Origin: Bacillus glycinifermentans
Lineage (GTDB): Bacteria; Bacillota; Bacilli; Bacillales; Bacillaceae
Reading direction: 5' to 3'
Assembly (NCBI RefSeq): GCF_001042475.2
Contig: NZ_LECW02000022.1
Span: forward strand, 162,329-226,328
Length of the DNA stretch: 64,000 nucleotides
The notes under the pieces: generated by a model
The model's database searches: none
What the model was told of the DNA's origin: nothing
The model's input: only the letters and a program-made list of their open reading frames with translations
Shown: positions 45,562 through 53,198 of the stretch, in pieces
Numbering within the stretch: the first letter of the stretch is position 1
How the letters are laid out: every line of letters begins with the position of its first letter
Made by a program: the position numbers and the translations under genes

Positions 45562-45912
45562 TTGAGAAAAACTTTTTTTGTTGCTTGTATTTGCATCGTG
45601 CTCTCATTTCTGAATTCTGTTCATCTGGAAGCTCAGAATATTAACAACAAAGATATGTATGATGCATTTCTCACCTTATTAGATCCTTATGCAAGTAAAG
45701 CCATTAAACAAGGCTATGGGTTATATGATGCAAAAGTAATATCCATTGAACGTGTGAACATGGGAAGAACAGAAGCTGAGAAAAGAATAAATGATGGTTC
45801 ATTCGATTTTATAGTAAAGGTTCAATACAGAACTTTAACTGGTCCTCATCACCCAGCTGAAACAATTGAGGAGCTGACCTTTAGAATTAAACCTAGTGGT
45901 GTGAAATATTGA
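45562..45912 (+). CDS. DUF3888-family secreted protein
   Basis: 116 residues from TTG 45562 (GGGAGG 8 nt upstream; the frame is open from ATG 45517). A clear signal peptide (RKTFFVACICIVLSFLNSVHLEA) is followed by a small domain with FLTLLDPYASKAIKQGYGLYDAKVISIERV and PAETIEELTFRIKPSGVKY. This is the pattern of DUF3888 exported proteins of Bacillaceae, whose function is unknown. AT-rich, near the tRNA. Confidence 0.7.
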   Translation: MRKTFFVACICIVLSFLNSVHLEAQNINNKDMYDAFLTLLDPYASKAIKQGYGLYDAKVISIERVNMGRTEAEKRINDGSFDFIVKVQYRTLTGPHHPAETIEELTFRIKPSGVKY

Positions 45913-46078
45913 CAAGCAGAGCGGCTTATATAGCGAGGGAAATGCGACGGGTTATGACAACAGTCAGGAAGCGGAACGTATATCGTCTAGGTGTTCTGTT
46001 TTAAGGATTCAAAAAAGAAAATCGATTGGAAGCTTTAATTCTAAAAAGGTTCGGATAACGGAAGGGATTTAAATAAAA
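45913..46078 (+). other. Intergenic stretch with a possible decayed frame
   Basis: A frame without a start codon is open from 45911 to 46072 (DKQSGLYSEGNATGYDNSQEAE...). It overlaps the preceding stop in another phase and may be the tail of a lost gene. Nothing else is seen here. Confidence 0.2.
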
Positions 46079-46110
46079 GAGGGCTTCTTTTTGAGATAAA
46101 GCCCTCCTTT
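46079..46110 (+). terminator. Terminator
   Basis: GAGGGCTT/AAAGCCCTC stem followed by CTTT, downstream of the DUF3888 gene. Confidence 0.6.
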
Positions 46111-46188
46111 AAGGTTCTCTAGGACTTGGAAACTCCATAGGGCGGACCATTAGACAAATTTCGTCATTGTTTTCATTTTTCGAGAAGA

Positions 46189-46197
46189 TGTTATAAT
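46189..46197 (+). promoter_or_regulatory. Extended -10 promoter element of the ABM gene
   Basis: TGTTATAAT: TG, one base, perfect TATAAT (46192-46197). The -35 is poor. About 38 nt before the start codon. Confidence 0.5.
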
Positions 46198-46234
46198 GAG
46201 AAGCCATGAAATGATTTGAAGAGGAGGAATTTCG

Positions 46235-46516
46235 ATGCATTACATAACTGCATGCTTAAAAATCATCAGTGATAAAGACCTGAATGAAATAATGATGGAA
46301 TTCAAAAAACTTGAGGAAGAAACTAACAAAGAAGAAGGGTGTATTAAATTCCATGCTTATCCGCTTGAACCATCAGAACGCAAAATAATGCTTTGGGAGA
46401 TTTGGGAAAACGAAGAAGCTGTCAAAGTCCATTTCACAAAAAAACACACAAAAGACGTTCAAAAACAAGAATTAACGGAAGTAGAATGGTTAATGAAAAG
46501 CAATGTAAATGATTAA
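46235..46516 (+). CDS. ABM-domain (antibiotic biosynthesis monooxygenase-like) protein
   Basis: 93 residues, single dimeric ferredoxin-like ABM domain: ITACLKIISDKDLNEIMMEFKKLEEETNKEEGCIKFHAY and then MLWEIWENEEAVKVHFTKKHTKDV. The E-G-C and W-E-x-W-x-N-E pattern with a conserved His matches YcnE/YgiN-like quinol monooxygenases. RBS GAGGAGG. Stand-alone, in the accessory region. The substrate cannot be told. Confidence 0.8.
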   Translation: MHYITACLKIISDKDLNEIMMEFKKLEEETNKEEGCIKFHAYPLEPSERKIMLWEIWENEEAVKVHFTKKHTKDVQKQELTEVEWLMKSNVND

Positions 46517-46571
46517 AAGGCTCCTTAAAATGCGACATTCAATAAGGGTGTTAAAGGTGGATTAAAATCAT

Positions 46572-46608
46572 AAAAGGCTCCCTCTTTAATAAAGAGAGAG
46601 CCTTTTTA
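46572..46608. terminator. Terminator between ABM gene and lipoprotein gene
   Basis: AAAAGGCTCTCTC/GAGAGAGCCTTTT-type stem (46572-46607), usable from both sides. Confidence 0.8.
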
Positions 46609-46610
46609 GT

Positions 46611-46997
46611 TCATAATTTATAAACCAACTTAATTGTTGTTGTATCTTCTGTTATATTAATCGTGTACTTATGGGAATCATTCTTAGATTCTAAGTTATA
46701 TAGAATGACATCATATTTTCCAGTCTCTGTCTCCCGCTTTATATTTCCTGTCTTATCAGTAGTGCCGGTTTCATGCCCAATGGTCGCTCTCATATTCTCT
46801 TTATCGGATCTCAGATCTTCTACAGCTTTTATATTTTTTAGTGGTTTATCGTTTTTATCACTTACTTTAACAGTAACTGTAGTCATAATAGGTTTGTCCT
46901 TCGTTGTAGGTATATCTTTGTTATTGGCGCTGCCACAGCCGGAAATGAATATAGAGAACAGAGTGATGAGCAGACAATTCGAGATGAATTTTAACAT
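46611..46997 (-). CDS. Small putative lipoprotein with Ig-like/CarboxypepD_reg-like domain
   Basis: 128 residues from ATG 46997 (GGAAGTG upstream). Signal peptide and lipobox FISGCG predict lipid anchoring. The rest looks like a beta-sandwich: VTVKVSDKNDKPLKNIKAV, then TGTTDKTGNIKRETETGKYDVILYN, as in carboxypeptidase-regulatory-like domains. It abuts the truncated glutamyl endopeptidase. A partner or inhibitor role is only speculation. Confidence 0.65.
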   Translation of the reverse strand: MLKFISNCLLITLFSIFISGCGSANNKDIPTTKDKPIMTTVTVKVSDKNDKPLKNIKAVEDLRSDKENMRATIGHETGTTDKTGNIKRETETGKYDVILYNLESKNDSHKYTINITEDTTTIKLVYKL

Positions 46998-47545
46998 TAT
47001 AGACACTTCCAGTAGCTTATATTATCAAATGCTGACTGTGTAATTCGAGTACCGCTGTTGTAAATAAAGTTGTTTTTATCCCCTTGCCAATGTTCCCATG
47101 CATGAATACCAACTGCGTTATTATTTGACTTGTATACAGGGCCTCCACTTTGACCAGGTGACATATCAATAGTGTACCTAATGGAAAGAGGTTCAGTTAG
47201 CAGTATGCTCCCGGAGTCCTTCCACATAGTTCCACCAGGTTTACTCCCTGGATATCCTTGAACAGTTACTTTAGTTCCGGAAAGGCTTGCAGCTTGCCAC
47301 TCATAACCTAACCATCCAACTCTATCCCCTAATTTACTTTCTACTTTAATCGCACCATAATCAAAGTTAGGGTCTTGATGTTCTGTCCAACCTTTAACAG
47401 AATGCGCGGTTTTTTCCCAAGTATGGCTATATGGATTGCTCTTGCCGTTTTTTCCTGGAACAACTTTTATAGATTTTGCCCAGCCACCTTGGCTTTTGTT
47501 ATGTAAGCAATGGCCGGCCGTAGCGATTGTATCAGGGCCTAGCAC
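46997..47545 (-). pseudogene. Glutamyl endopeptidase (V8-like serine protease), 5'-truncated
   Basis: The catalytic core is intact: His in LGPDTIATAGHC, Asp in DPNFDYGAIKV, Ser in MSPGQSGGPVY, and the C-terminal TRITQSAFDNISYW. B. licheniformis glutamyl endopeptidase has a signal peptide, a propeptide and about 50 mature residues before the TAGHC block; here all of that is missing. The homology begins at VLGPDT around 47550 and upstream sequence is unrelated. A secreted, activated enzyme cannot be made from this. It probably arose by recombination at 47.55 kb. Confidence 0.82.
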
Positions 47546-47550
47546 TAAGA

Positions 47551-47730
47551 GATGTATTTACACCCCCTCAAATTAAGCATTTAAAAAGAAAACTTCGAAT
47601 AAATAATCAGGTTTCTGTTGCGACTTTATCGGAACAGCATTGGGGACTCATATTTGAAACAATGGTGAAGCATGTTCCAAAATTCAGATGGCCAAAAATA
47701 AAAAAAGCGAAATTAAACCATATAAAGTGA
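47551..47730 (+). other. ORF fragment of unknown origin at the protease break-point
   Basis: An open frame on the plus strand gives LRDVFTPPQIKHLKRKLRIN and continues to FRWPKIKKAKLNHIK before TGA 47730. No RBS or convincing start; it begins where the protease homology ends. It may be the 3' end of a gene brought by the rearrangement. Not recognised. Confidence 0.3.
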
Positions 47731-47872
47731 TACCACATGCCAAAATCGTAAATGACAAGTTGTAAAATCAGCAATAAAGACCTTGAAGATTCTCCTTTAG
47801 TATACCTGAAATTCCCGATCATATTTTTTTTGAAGAAGAAAATGATAATTTGATGAAAGGAGGATTTTTTAA

Positions 47873-48334
47873 ATGACAAAAAATAAGCAGCAGCAAAAAC
47901 AAAAACAAAAACATTCCCAATTACTTGGTTCAAATATTACGGATACTGAGTTTGCACAAGAACTTGGAAGCCTTCAGCAACAGCTTGCTCAATTAAACCA
48001 AAATATATCCCAATTAGGAGCATCTCAACAACAAAGCGGCCAAGGCCAAGCTCAGCAAGGTTCTCAATTGAATCAAATGAATCAACAGATTCAGCAATTT
48101 GGTTCTCAATCTCAACAGCAAATCCAGCAGACTGACCAACAAATTCAGCAAAATATCCAACAAGCTGACCAACTGCTTCATCAAGCGCTTCAAGGCATTC
48201 AAACTAATCAGGCGATGAACAAAGTGAGTCAAGCGGTTCAACAGGCTCAACAATCATTAAATCAGCAAGGACAGCAGGGGCAGCAAGGGCAGCAAAACCA
48301 ACAAAACCAACAGTTCCAACCGCCGTTACAATAA
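47873..48334 (+). CDS. Glutamine-rich protein with SASP-like GPR site, copy 1
   Basis: 153 residues, of which I count about 62 glutamines. Head: MTKNKQQQKQKQKH, basic. Then ITDTEFAQELGSLQQQLAQL, where E-F-A-Q-E-L-G resembles the E-[IFV]-A-[SQ]-E-[FL]-G site that the germination protease GPR cuts in small acid-soluble spore proteins. Tail: GQQ/NQQ tripeptide repeats. No signal peptide, no membrane helix. RBS AAAGGAGG. A paralogue is at 53199-53675. The gamma-type SASP idea is inference; it is not a known family to me. Confidence 0.75.
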   Translation: MTKNKQQQKQKQKHSQLLGSNITDTEFAQELGSLQQQLAQLNQNISQLGASQQQSGQGQAQQGSQLNQMNQQIQQFGSQSQQQIQQTDQQIQQNIQQADQLLHQALQGIQTNQAMNKVSQAVQQAQQSLNQQGQQGQQGQQNQQNQQFQPPLQ

Positions 48335-48342
48335 AGCTGCAC

Positions 48343-48371
48343 AAAAAAGAGCCTTTAAAACGGCTCTTTTT
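48343..48371 (+). terminator. Terminator of Gln-rich gene 1
   Basis: AAAAAGAGCC/GGCTCTTTTT around TTTAAAAC. Confidence 0.85.
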
Positions 48372-48378
48372 GATCGTT

Positions 48379-48493
48379 CGTTCCAAGCAGCTTTATCAAC
48401 AAGCCGCTCAACAAACCCAGACGCTTGTTGATTCGCTTGAACCGCGTCTTCAGCAAGTTTGAACAAGAAGAACAACAACATAAACAGCAGTAA
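48379..48493 (+). pseudogene. DUF1657 gene relic (second copy), 5'-truncated and frameshifted
   Basis: It reads SKQLYQQAAQQTQTLVDSLEPRLQQV and then TGA; removing one T from the GTTTG run restores EQEEQQHKQQ-stop. It is nearly identical to the 3' half of the intact DUF1657 gene at 53812-54018. The first half is missing: the homology begins immediately after the terminator of the Gln-rich gene. Confidence 0.82.
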
Positions 48494-48698
48494 GGGTTGA
48501 AAAGGTTGGTAATCATCATGACCAACCTTTTTTAAATGAGGTTTTGACTGAAAATCGTAAGGGGCGAGCTGTTCCAGTATTCTCCAAGAGCAGAATACAA
48601 GAATTCTCATTGGAAAATGTCCTGAAACATACCAGCATAAACAATTACGATGCGGCGAAAAATACAGTTGAATGATTATATGAAGGAAGTGGTGGAAA

Positions 48699-48944
48699 TT
48701 GAATTTTCAATGGATTACAACACTGTTTAGAAATAGAGATCTGATCGGCAGGAGAAGAAACAGAGGGGCCATGTGGATGTCTTTATTAGGATTAGGAATT
48801 AGCCTGGCTGCATATCTGTTCAGAAGGAATGGAAACAAAAATAAACAACAAAACAATTTGCCAAATGTAGCTTCAGCGCTGACCAGTGAGTTTTCAAATG
48901 AATTAAAGCCTAATCAAAATGCGTTTAACACTAAGAAGAACTAA
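48699..48944 (+). CDS. Small membrane protein of unknown function
   Basis: 81 residues from TTG 48699 (GGAAGTGG upstream). Basic head (FRNRDLIGRRRNRGAMW), one helix MSLLGLGISLAAYLFRR, then an Asn/Lys/Gln-rich tail with SALTSEFSNELKPN. The layout (short Gly/Ala helix, basic ends) recalls YrzQ-like DUF3918 peptides of sporulating bacilli, but the match is weak. It follows the Gln-rich/DUF1657 cassette. Confidence 0.5.
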   Translation: MNFQWITTLFRNRDLIGRRRNRGAMWMSLLGLGISLAAYLFRRNGNKNKQQNNLPNVASALTSEFSNELKPNQNAFNTKKN

Positions 48945-49008
48945 CTTTAAAAAGTAGTGCCATCCCTGTCATTACAATCGTTTTGATTGTGAGCAGCCAT
49001 TGATTAAA

Positions 49009-49140
49009 GACAGACAGTTCTATAAAGACCTGTCTGTCTTCTGCTTACCCTTTTAAAGAAATTCGTTGCCGTCTTCATCGCTGAATTGCGCATATGACCC
49101 TTCCATGTCTTCTATTTGGGCCATGTCAAGCACCGGCCTT
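49009..49140 (-). pseudogene. VOC/glyoxalase-like gene relic, 3' end
   Basis: The segment 49009-49096 is almost identical to 51293-51380, the 3' end and terminator of the intact VOC gene. On the minus strand it reads MEGSYAQFSDEDGNEF and then hits a stop because one A is missing in the run before KG. Upstream the similarity fades into QIEDMEGSY. Only the last quarter of a VOC protein survives. Confidence 0.7.
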
Positions 49141-49500
49141 TTCTTCACTCTGTTGTGGTTCGTTTCCAATTCTCGAAGCAAACTGACCGGAAAGCATTTG
49201 AATCCATCCTAATAAACCCTAAGTTCAGACAAAAACACTTGAGCTTACCCGAAATCAGCCTAAACGCTCTTATCGGTATCACTTCAATGGTAAAGAAGAG
49301 GTCAACAGTTTGAGTTTGTTTGGGAACTTAAATCCGAACGATGAAGGTAAGTAATAAAATGGAAATCCGTTGGCGTCCAATTTTGCCAACAATCATCATT
49401 TTTATTAGAAGTCATCAGATGTACGATTCAATTTTAATAAAAGGGTTTATCAGAATCAAATATACTTGTTCAGAAGGCGACAGGGGAGAGGCCGTTGAAG
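49141..49500 (+). other. Intergenic stretch with no supported gene
   Basis: It contains short open frames (for example KQTDRKAFESILINPKF around 49160-49260), none with a good RBS plus start. It looks like decayed coding DNA of unknown origin. Confidence 0.25.
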
Positions 49501-49503
49501 TCA

Positions 49504-49546
49504 GTAAAAAGCCATTCTCGAATCTCAAGAATGGCTTTTTACTTTT
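49504..49546. terminator. Terminator
   Basis: GTAAAAAGCCATTCT/AGAATGGCTTTTTAC, a perfect 15-bp stem. It lies 80 nt downstream of budC (minus strand) and after the decayed stretch on the plus strand. Confidence 0.8.
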
Positions 49547-49626
49547 CTTACGAAGGTATTCACGATTCAATCGAGGTTAAAAAAGCCGATCGTATATGGT
49601 CAAGTTCCCATTAAGTAAATATTTTT

Positions 49627-50400
49627 TTATCTATAAACAAGACCGCCATCAGTCAATATAGCTTGTCCAGTAATATAATCCGAATCATCTGAAGCTAAAA
49701 AAGATACTAAATTAGCAACATCTTCAGGCGTTTGATATCTTTTAAGTGCTATTTCTGAGGAGAATTTTTCAAAAGCTTCTCCTGATTTAAGATCATCGCT
49801 GTATTTTACCATTTCTTCATCAATTCTATCCCACATTTTTGTTTTTGCAACACCAGGACAGTATGCATTTACAGTTATTTTATATTTAGCCAGCTCTTTA
49901 GCGGCTGAATGTGTGAAAGATTTTACAGCATGTTTAGTTGCAGAATAAGTAGCAAGCATTTCAAATGATTCGTGACCTGCTATGCTGCAAGCATTAATGA
50001 TTTTTCCTTTTGTTTCTTGCATAATAAATTGTTCAGCGGCAGCTTGAGTGCCAAAAACTACGCCATTCACATTAATTTTGAATAATCTATTAAGCTGTTC
50101 TTCTGTAATTTCCAAAAATGGAGAAACTGCATCGATACCTGCATTGTTTACAAAAACGTCTAAACGGCCAAAGGCGTCTACTGATTCTTTAACTAAATTA
50201 AATTGGTCTTCTCGTTTAGATACATCCCCTTTAACACCGATAACATCAAAGTTCTTTTCTTTCAATTCTGAAACAGTTTCGTTTAGTAATGCTTCATTTA
50301 TATCATGTATTACGACGCTAAATCCATCGTTGCATAGTCTCTCTGCTATGCCTTTCCCCAATCCTCCAGCTGATCCGGTAACAATAGCTACTTTTCTCAT
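49627..50400 (-). CDS. budC: Acetoin reductase / meso-2,3-butanediol dehydrogenase (SDR)
   Basis: An NADH-dependent short-chain dehydrogenase that interconverts acetoin (or diacetyl) and 2,3-butanediol, a fermentation end route prominent in B. licheniformis. 257 aa, the usual length. [15 protein letters not shown] (8-22) is the cofactor motif, NNAGI near 88, and the catalytic Ser-Tyr-Lys set is ACSIAGHE / YSATKHAV near 140-158. Asp after the second beta-strand (IHDIN) favours NAD(H). AT-rich compared with core genes. RBS GGGGGAGAG. Other SDRs of the family act on sugars, so substrate is inferred. Confidence 0.85.
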   Translation of the reverse strand: MRKVAIVTGSAGGLGKGIAERLCNDGFSVVIHDINEALLNETVSELKEKNFDVIGVKGDVSKREDQFNLVKESVDAFGRLDVFVNNAGIDAVSPFLEITEEQLNRLFKINVNGVVFGTQAAAEQFIMQETKGKIINACSIAGHESFEMLATYSATKHAVKSFTHSAAKELAKYKITVNAYCPGVAKTKMWDRIDEEMVKYSDDLKSGEAFEKFSSEIALKRYQTPEDVANLVSFLASDDSDYITGQAILTDGGLVYR

Positions 50401-50739
50401 AGAGCTCTCCCCCTTTTGTTAGGAAATTATGATAAGTTTTGTCTATTTTAGTATAACAAACCATATGGGGCGAGTTCAAAGCAAAGATAATGTATAACTT
50501 GACATTGAAGTGCTTATTGCTTTGCTGCAATGATTAAGTCTCTCTCTGTTTAGCAACAAAAAGAGGAGACGTATTTTTCTCCTTTTCAGCTTCTTCAGGA
50601 ACATCAATGCACGACTTCTTTTTATCCCGTGCATAGTTAAGTAACTTTTGTTAAGCATTGGCCCAATTATACATAGACAATCTACAAGAACACAAACAGT
50701 CAAATATAATCTTAATAATATAAAAAAGGAGTGATAGGC

Positions 50740-50913
50740 TTGTTTCATCGTCAATATCCTGTAACGCCATATTCTTATTATATAAACCCAGTTTTTCCTA
50801 TAAACCCATATCTCGTTCATGCCAGTGGCCGTCCGTGTCCCGTATTGCCTCCTGGGGCCTGCCAATATATATTGAATGATGAAGGCTATTGTGAATTAGT
50901 TTGCATCCAGTAG
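50740..50913 (+). CDS. Small Pro/Tyr-rich hypothetical protein
   Basis: 57 residues from TTG 50740 with AAAGGAG upstream; an in-frame GTG at 50731 overlaps the RBS. Sequence rich in Pro, Tyr and Cys (HRQYPVTPYSYYINPVFPINPY ... PCPVLPPGACQYILNDEGYCELVCIQ). This composition is like small spore-surface proteins. A TTGTTA...TATACAT pair (about 50649-50677) could be its promoter. Not recognised. Confidence 0.5.
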   Translation: MFHRQYPVTPYSYYINPVFPINPYLVHASGRPCPVLPPGACQYILNDEGYCELVCIQ

Positions 50914-50964
50914 AAACATGCTCTTTAAATGGGGGGGATTGCAACTATCTCCAATCCTCTTATT

Positions 50965-51290
50965 CCTTTCTCCCCAAGTGATCAGCTATCGGAGACGGCA
51001 AAATTGCGTATGTGACCCGCAAAGATTGCGCTTTTGTTGCCTCTTTAAACGCCGAGAAGCGTTGTCCGGACACGATCGCTTATATCAATAGAAACTGAAC
51101 AAATGGCAGACTTTATGAATCCTTCGGCATGCCGAAGGAAATGGCGAAACCATTGGCTTCCTTCGATACACCGAGGCAAAAGGGAAGTAACCTTAGACGT
51201 CCATAGCGCTTCAAGAGTTGACTGGCAATTCTCGACAAGCTTGAAGAGTTTTTTAGAAGAGAGTACACGAATGCCATTGATAAAGCAAGA
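50965..51290 (+). pseudogene. NmrA-like NAD(P)H-dependent oxidoreductase relic
   Basis: The frames carry the family's C-terminal blocks in order: GKIAYVTRKDCAFVASL, then DTIAYINRN, then (shifted) LYESFGMPKEMAKPLASFDT, and after a stop ALQELTGN followed by another stop. Homologues read KISYVDRRDCA...FGMP...SFDTA...LTGRxPTSLEEFL. The N-terminal Rossmann half is missing. At least two shifts and two stops make it non-functional. Confidence 0.7.
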
Positions 51291-51327
51291 AACAGACAGA
51301 TCTAAAAAGAACCTGTCTGTCTTCTGC

Positions 51328-51690
51328 TTACCCTTTTAAAAGAAATTCGTTGCCGTCTTCATCGCTGAATTGCACATATGTGCCCCATTGCATTTCCTGC
51401 GGCTCTCCTTTAAACTCCACTCCATTTGTTTTCATCTTTTTATATGTCTCGAGAACATGGTCGCATTCAAATACAATGGATGCCTTCATGTTTTCAGAGC
51501 TTTTCATCATTGCCTTCGGGTAAATGACCAAACGAGTCTGGGCATTTTGCGGGGCGACTTCAAGCCAAAATGCTTCCGGCCCCATCGGGTGCTCTGCCAC
51601 TACCTCAAAGCCTGCTTTATTGATCCAAAAATCCTTTGCCTTTTGCTGATCTTCAACGTATACTGCAACAGTTCCTACATTTGTGATCAT
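51328..51690 (-). CDS. VOC-family (glyoxalase-like) protein
   Basis: 120 residues from ATG 51690 (AAGGAGG upstream). Two beta-alpha-beta-beta-beta units: ITNVGTVAVYVEDQQKAKDFWINKAGFEVV and then VFECDHVLETYKKMKTNGVEFKGEP-QEMQWGTYVQFSDEDGNEF. The paired metal-ligand positions resemble the glyoxalase/bleomycin-resistance superfamily; activity unknown. It is followed within 50 nt by an AraC-type regulator gene upstream on the same strand, suggesting a regulator-target pair. Confidence 0.83.
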   Translation of the reverse strand: MITNVGTVAVYVEDQQKAKDFWINKAGFEVVAEHPMGPEAFWLEVAPQNAQTRLVIYPKAMMKSSENMKASIVFECDHVLETYKKMKTNGVEFKGEPQEMQWGTYVQFSDEDGNEFLLKG

Positions 51691-51740
51691 CAGAAATCCT
51701 CCTTCAATCAATGTCAGTTCCTATAGTAGTAAAATCCGGT

Positions 51741-52568
51741 TTATTCATCTTGTAAAAAAACGACGTTCTCCTGTTTATTTTGTCCTTGGTTCTTTTTTTC
51801 TAATATCCAGTTTTTATACTCTTTCGGAGTCAGACCTATACATTCTTTAAAGTCTTTCGAAAAATGAGCATAGTCGTAGTAGCCGAATTCGTGCATACAA
51901 TCATGAAGGTCTGTTTCGGGAGCAAAGAATATTTTCAACCGAACTTGATTAAACCTCGCTACTTTGCTCAACTTTTTTGGAGACAGCCCCGTGAGCTCCA
52001 GTACTTTTCGTTCAAATTGCCTTTGAGAGTAATGACTCCTTGAAACCAAAGTTTGTATGTCTTGTTGAACAGGGAATTCATACAGTTCAGTTAAAATTCG
52101 AATAAAATGTTTATCAACAAAATGGTTTTGTTTGAATGAATTTAACATAAATTTATGAAGAAGCGTCATTCCTTCTTCCAATTCAAGATCCTTTAATCGG
52201 CTCTCAATATGTTCAATGGTGTTTTGTTTAAATAGTGTGTCAAGAGGTACAAATTTGTCCCTGAGTTCCTTTATATCGGTATCAACCCAAAACTTTAACC
52301 CCCAGGGTTTTAGACGAATCCCGAATAAGCGGATGTTGCCGTGTGCGGTTAATCGGTGGTAATGCGTTAATGACCCTATTAAAAAAGAAGTGTCCATCAA
52401 TTGATTTTGAACTTTGTATTTCGTGCCAAAATGAAAGATCATTTCATAGCACCCATCCGGCCAAAGTATTTCCTCGTTGTCGGATTCATGATATTCCCTA
52501 TTTAAATACCAGAAGCATTTGATATACGGTTCTAATTCAGCTGGCGGTTTCTTTTCTTCATACTTCAT
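51741..52568 (-). CDS. AraC-family transcriptional regulator
   Basis: 276 residues from ATG 52568 (TGGAGT upstream). N-terminal sensory part with the DUF6597-like start (PPAELEPYIKCFWYLN ... WPDGCYEMIFHFGT); C-terminal AraC DNA-binding domain with two helix-turn-helix motifs: SHYSQRQFERKVLELTGLSPKKLSKVARFNQV and HEFGYYDYAHFSKDFKECIGLTPKEYK. Located just upstream of the VOC gene on the same strand. Effector unknown. Confidence 0.87.
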   Translation of the reverse strand: MKYEEKKPPAELEPYIKCFWYLNREYHESDNEEILWPDGCYEMIFHFGTKYKVQNQLMDTSFLIGSLTHYHRLTAHGNIRLFGIRLKPWGLKFWVDTDIKELRDKFVPLDTLFKQNTIEHIESRLKDLELEEGMTLLHKFMLNSFKQNHFVDKHFIRILTELYEFPVQQDIQTLVSRSHYSQRQFERKVLELTGLSPKKLSKVARFNQVRLKIFFAPETDLHDCMHEFGYYDYAHFSKDFKECIGLTPKEYKNWILEKKNQGQNKQENVVFLQDE

Positions 52569-52739
52569 TTGTTTTACTCCATTATGTATGATTGTCATTC
52601 AGAATTATTATAACCTACGAACGCTCATTTTTATTTTATCCAGCCTTGTACTGAAGCATCTTTATATGGATGGGAAATTTGTGTAATAAACTTAACGAAA
52701 GGAGGAAGAAGGATAAGAAAGAGGAAAGGTAAAGGAAAA

Positions 52740-53122
52740 CAATCAAAATCCAAAAGCTTTATCCATTGCGTATTCAAGGTACGGAAAATTTACAAATTCA
52801 GCTCCAAGCGGAATCAACATGAAAGACGGCGCTCATCCTTTAATTGTGTATGACAACGCGCGTCTCTGTTAATTGATGATGGGCGATCATGTAGCCGACG
52901 GCGCTCAGCCGTTAATCGGTTGGAATGGTTTGACTTTGGCCGCAAGGAATGCCTTACATAAAACAAATTCCGGAAAAGCAAACGTTCTTTTTTTCGCGAA
53001 TAATTTAGGAGAAGCTTGGAGAAAAGATGATGGCGGTATGAAGACGATTCATACAGGCTTTTTTGTGACTAAATATAGTATACCCCATCAGCCTTCTTCA
53101 TTATCACATCCTTCATCATCCT
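52740..53122 (+). pseudogene. Decayed gene with an in-frame stop, unknown family
   Basis: One frame is coherent across a TAA near 52870: KALSIAYSRYGKFTNSAPSG, MKDGAHPLIVYDNARLC, stop, MMGDHVADGAQPLIGWNGLTLAARNALHK, then SGKANVLFFANNLGEAWRKDDGGMKTIHTG up to 53122. The two sides share the -DGA-PLI- pattern (KDGAHPLIVYD / ADGAQPLIGWN), so it may be an internal repeat. The start is not evident. I do not recognise the family. Confidence 0.45.
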
Positions 53123-53198
53123 GAAATTTCCTTACATCGTTTTTGTCAGTAAGAAAATGATAAAGGATGTGATCAATTAAAAAGGAGGATTTTTTCTG

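Noticed and set aside
48014..48253. Leu-rich ORF antisense to the Gln-rich gene
   Set aside because: CAG/CAA repeats read backwards give CTG/TTG (Leu); a pure composition artefact.
50476..50865. 129-codon minus-strand ORF upstream of budC
   Set aside because: No RBS; overlaps the small plus-strand gene at 50740 and a promoter-like region; composition random.
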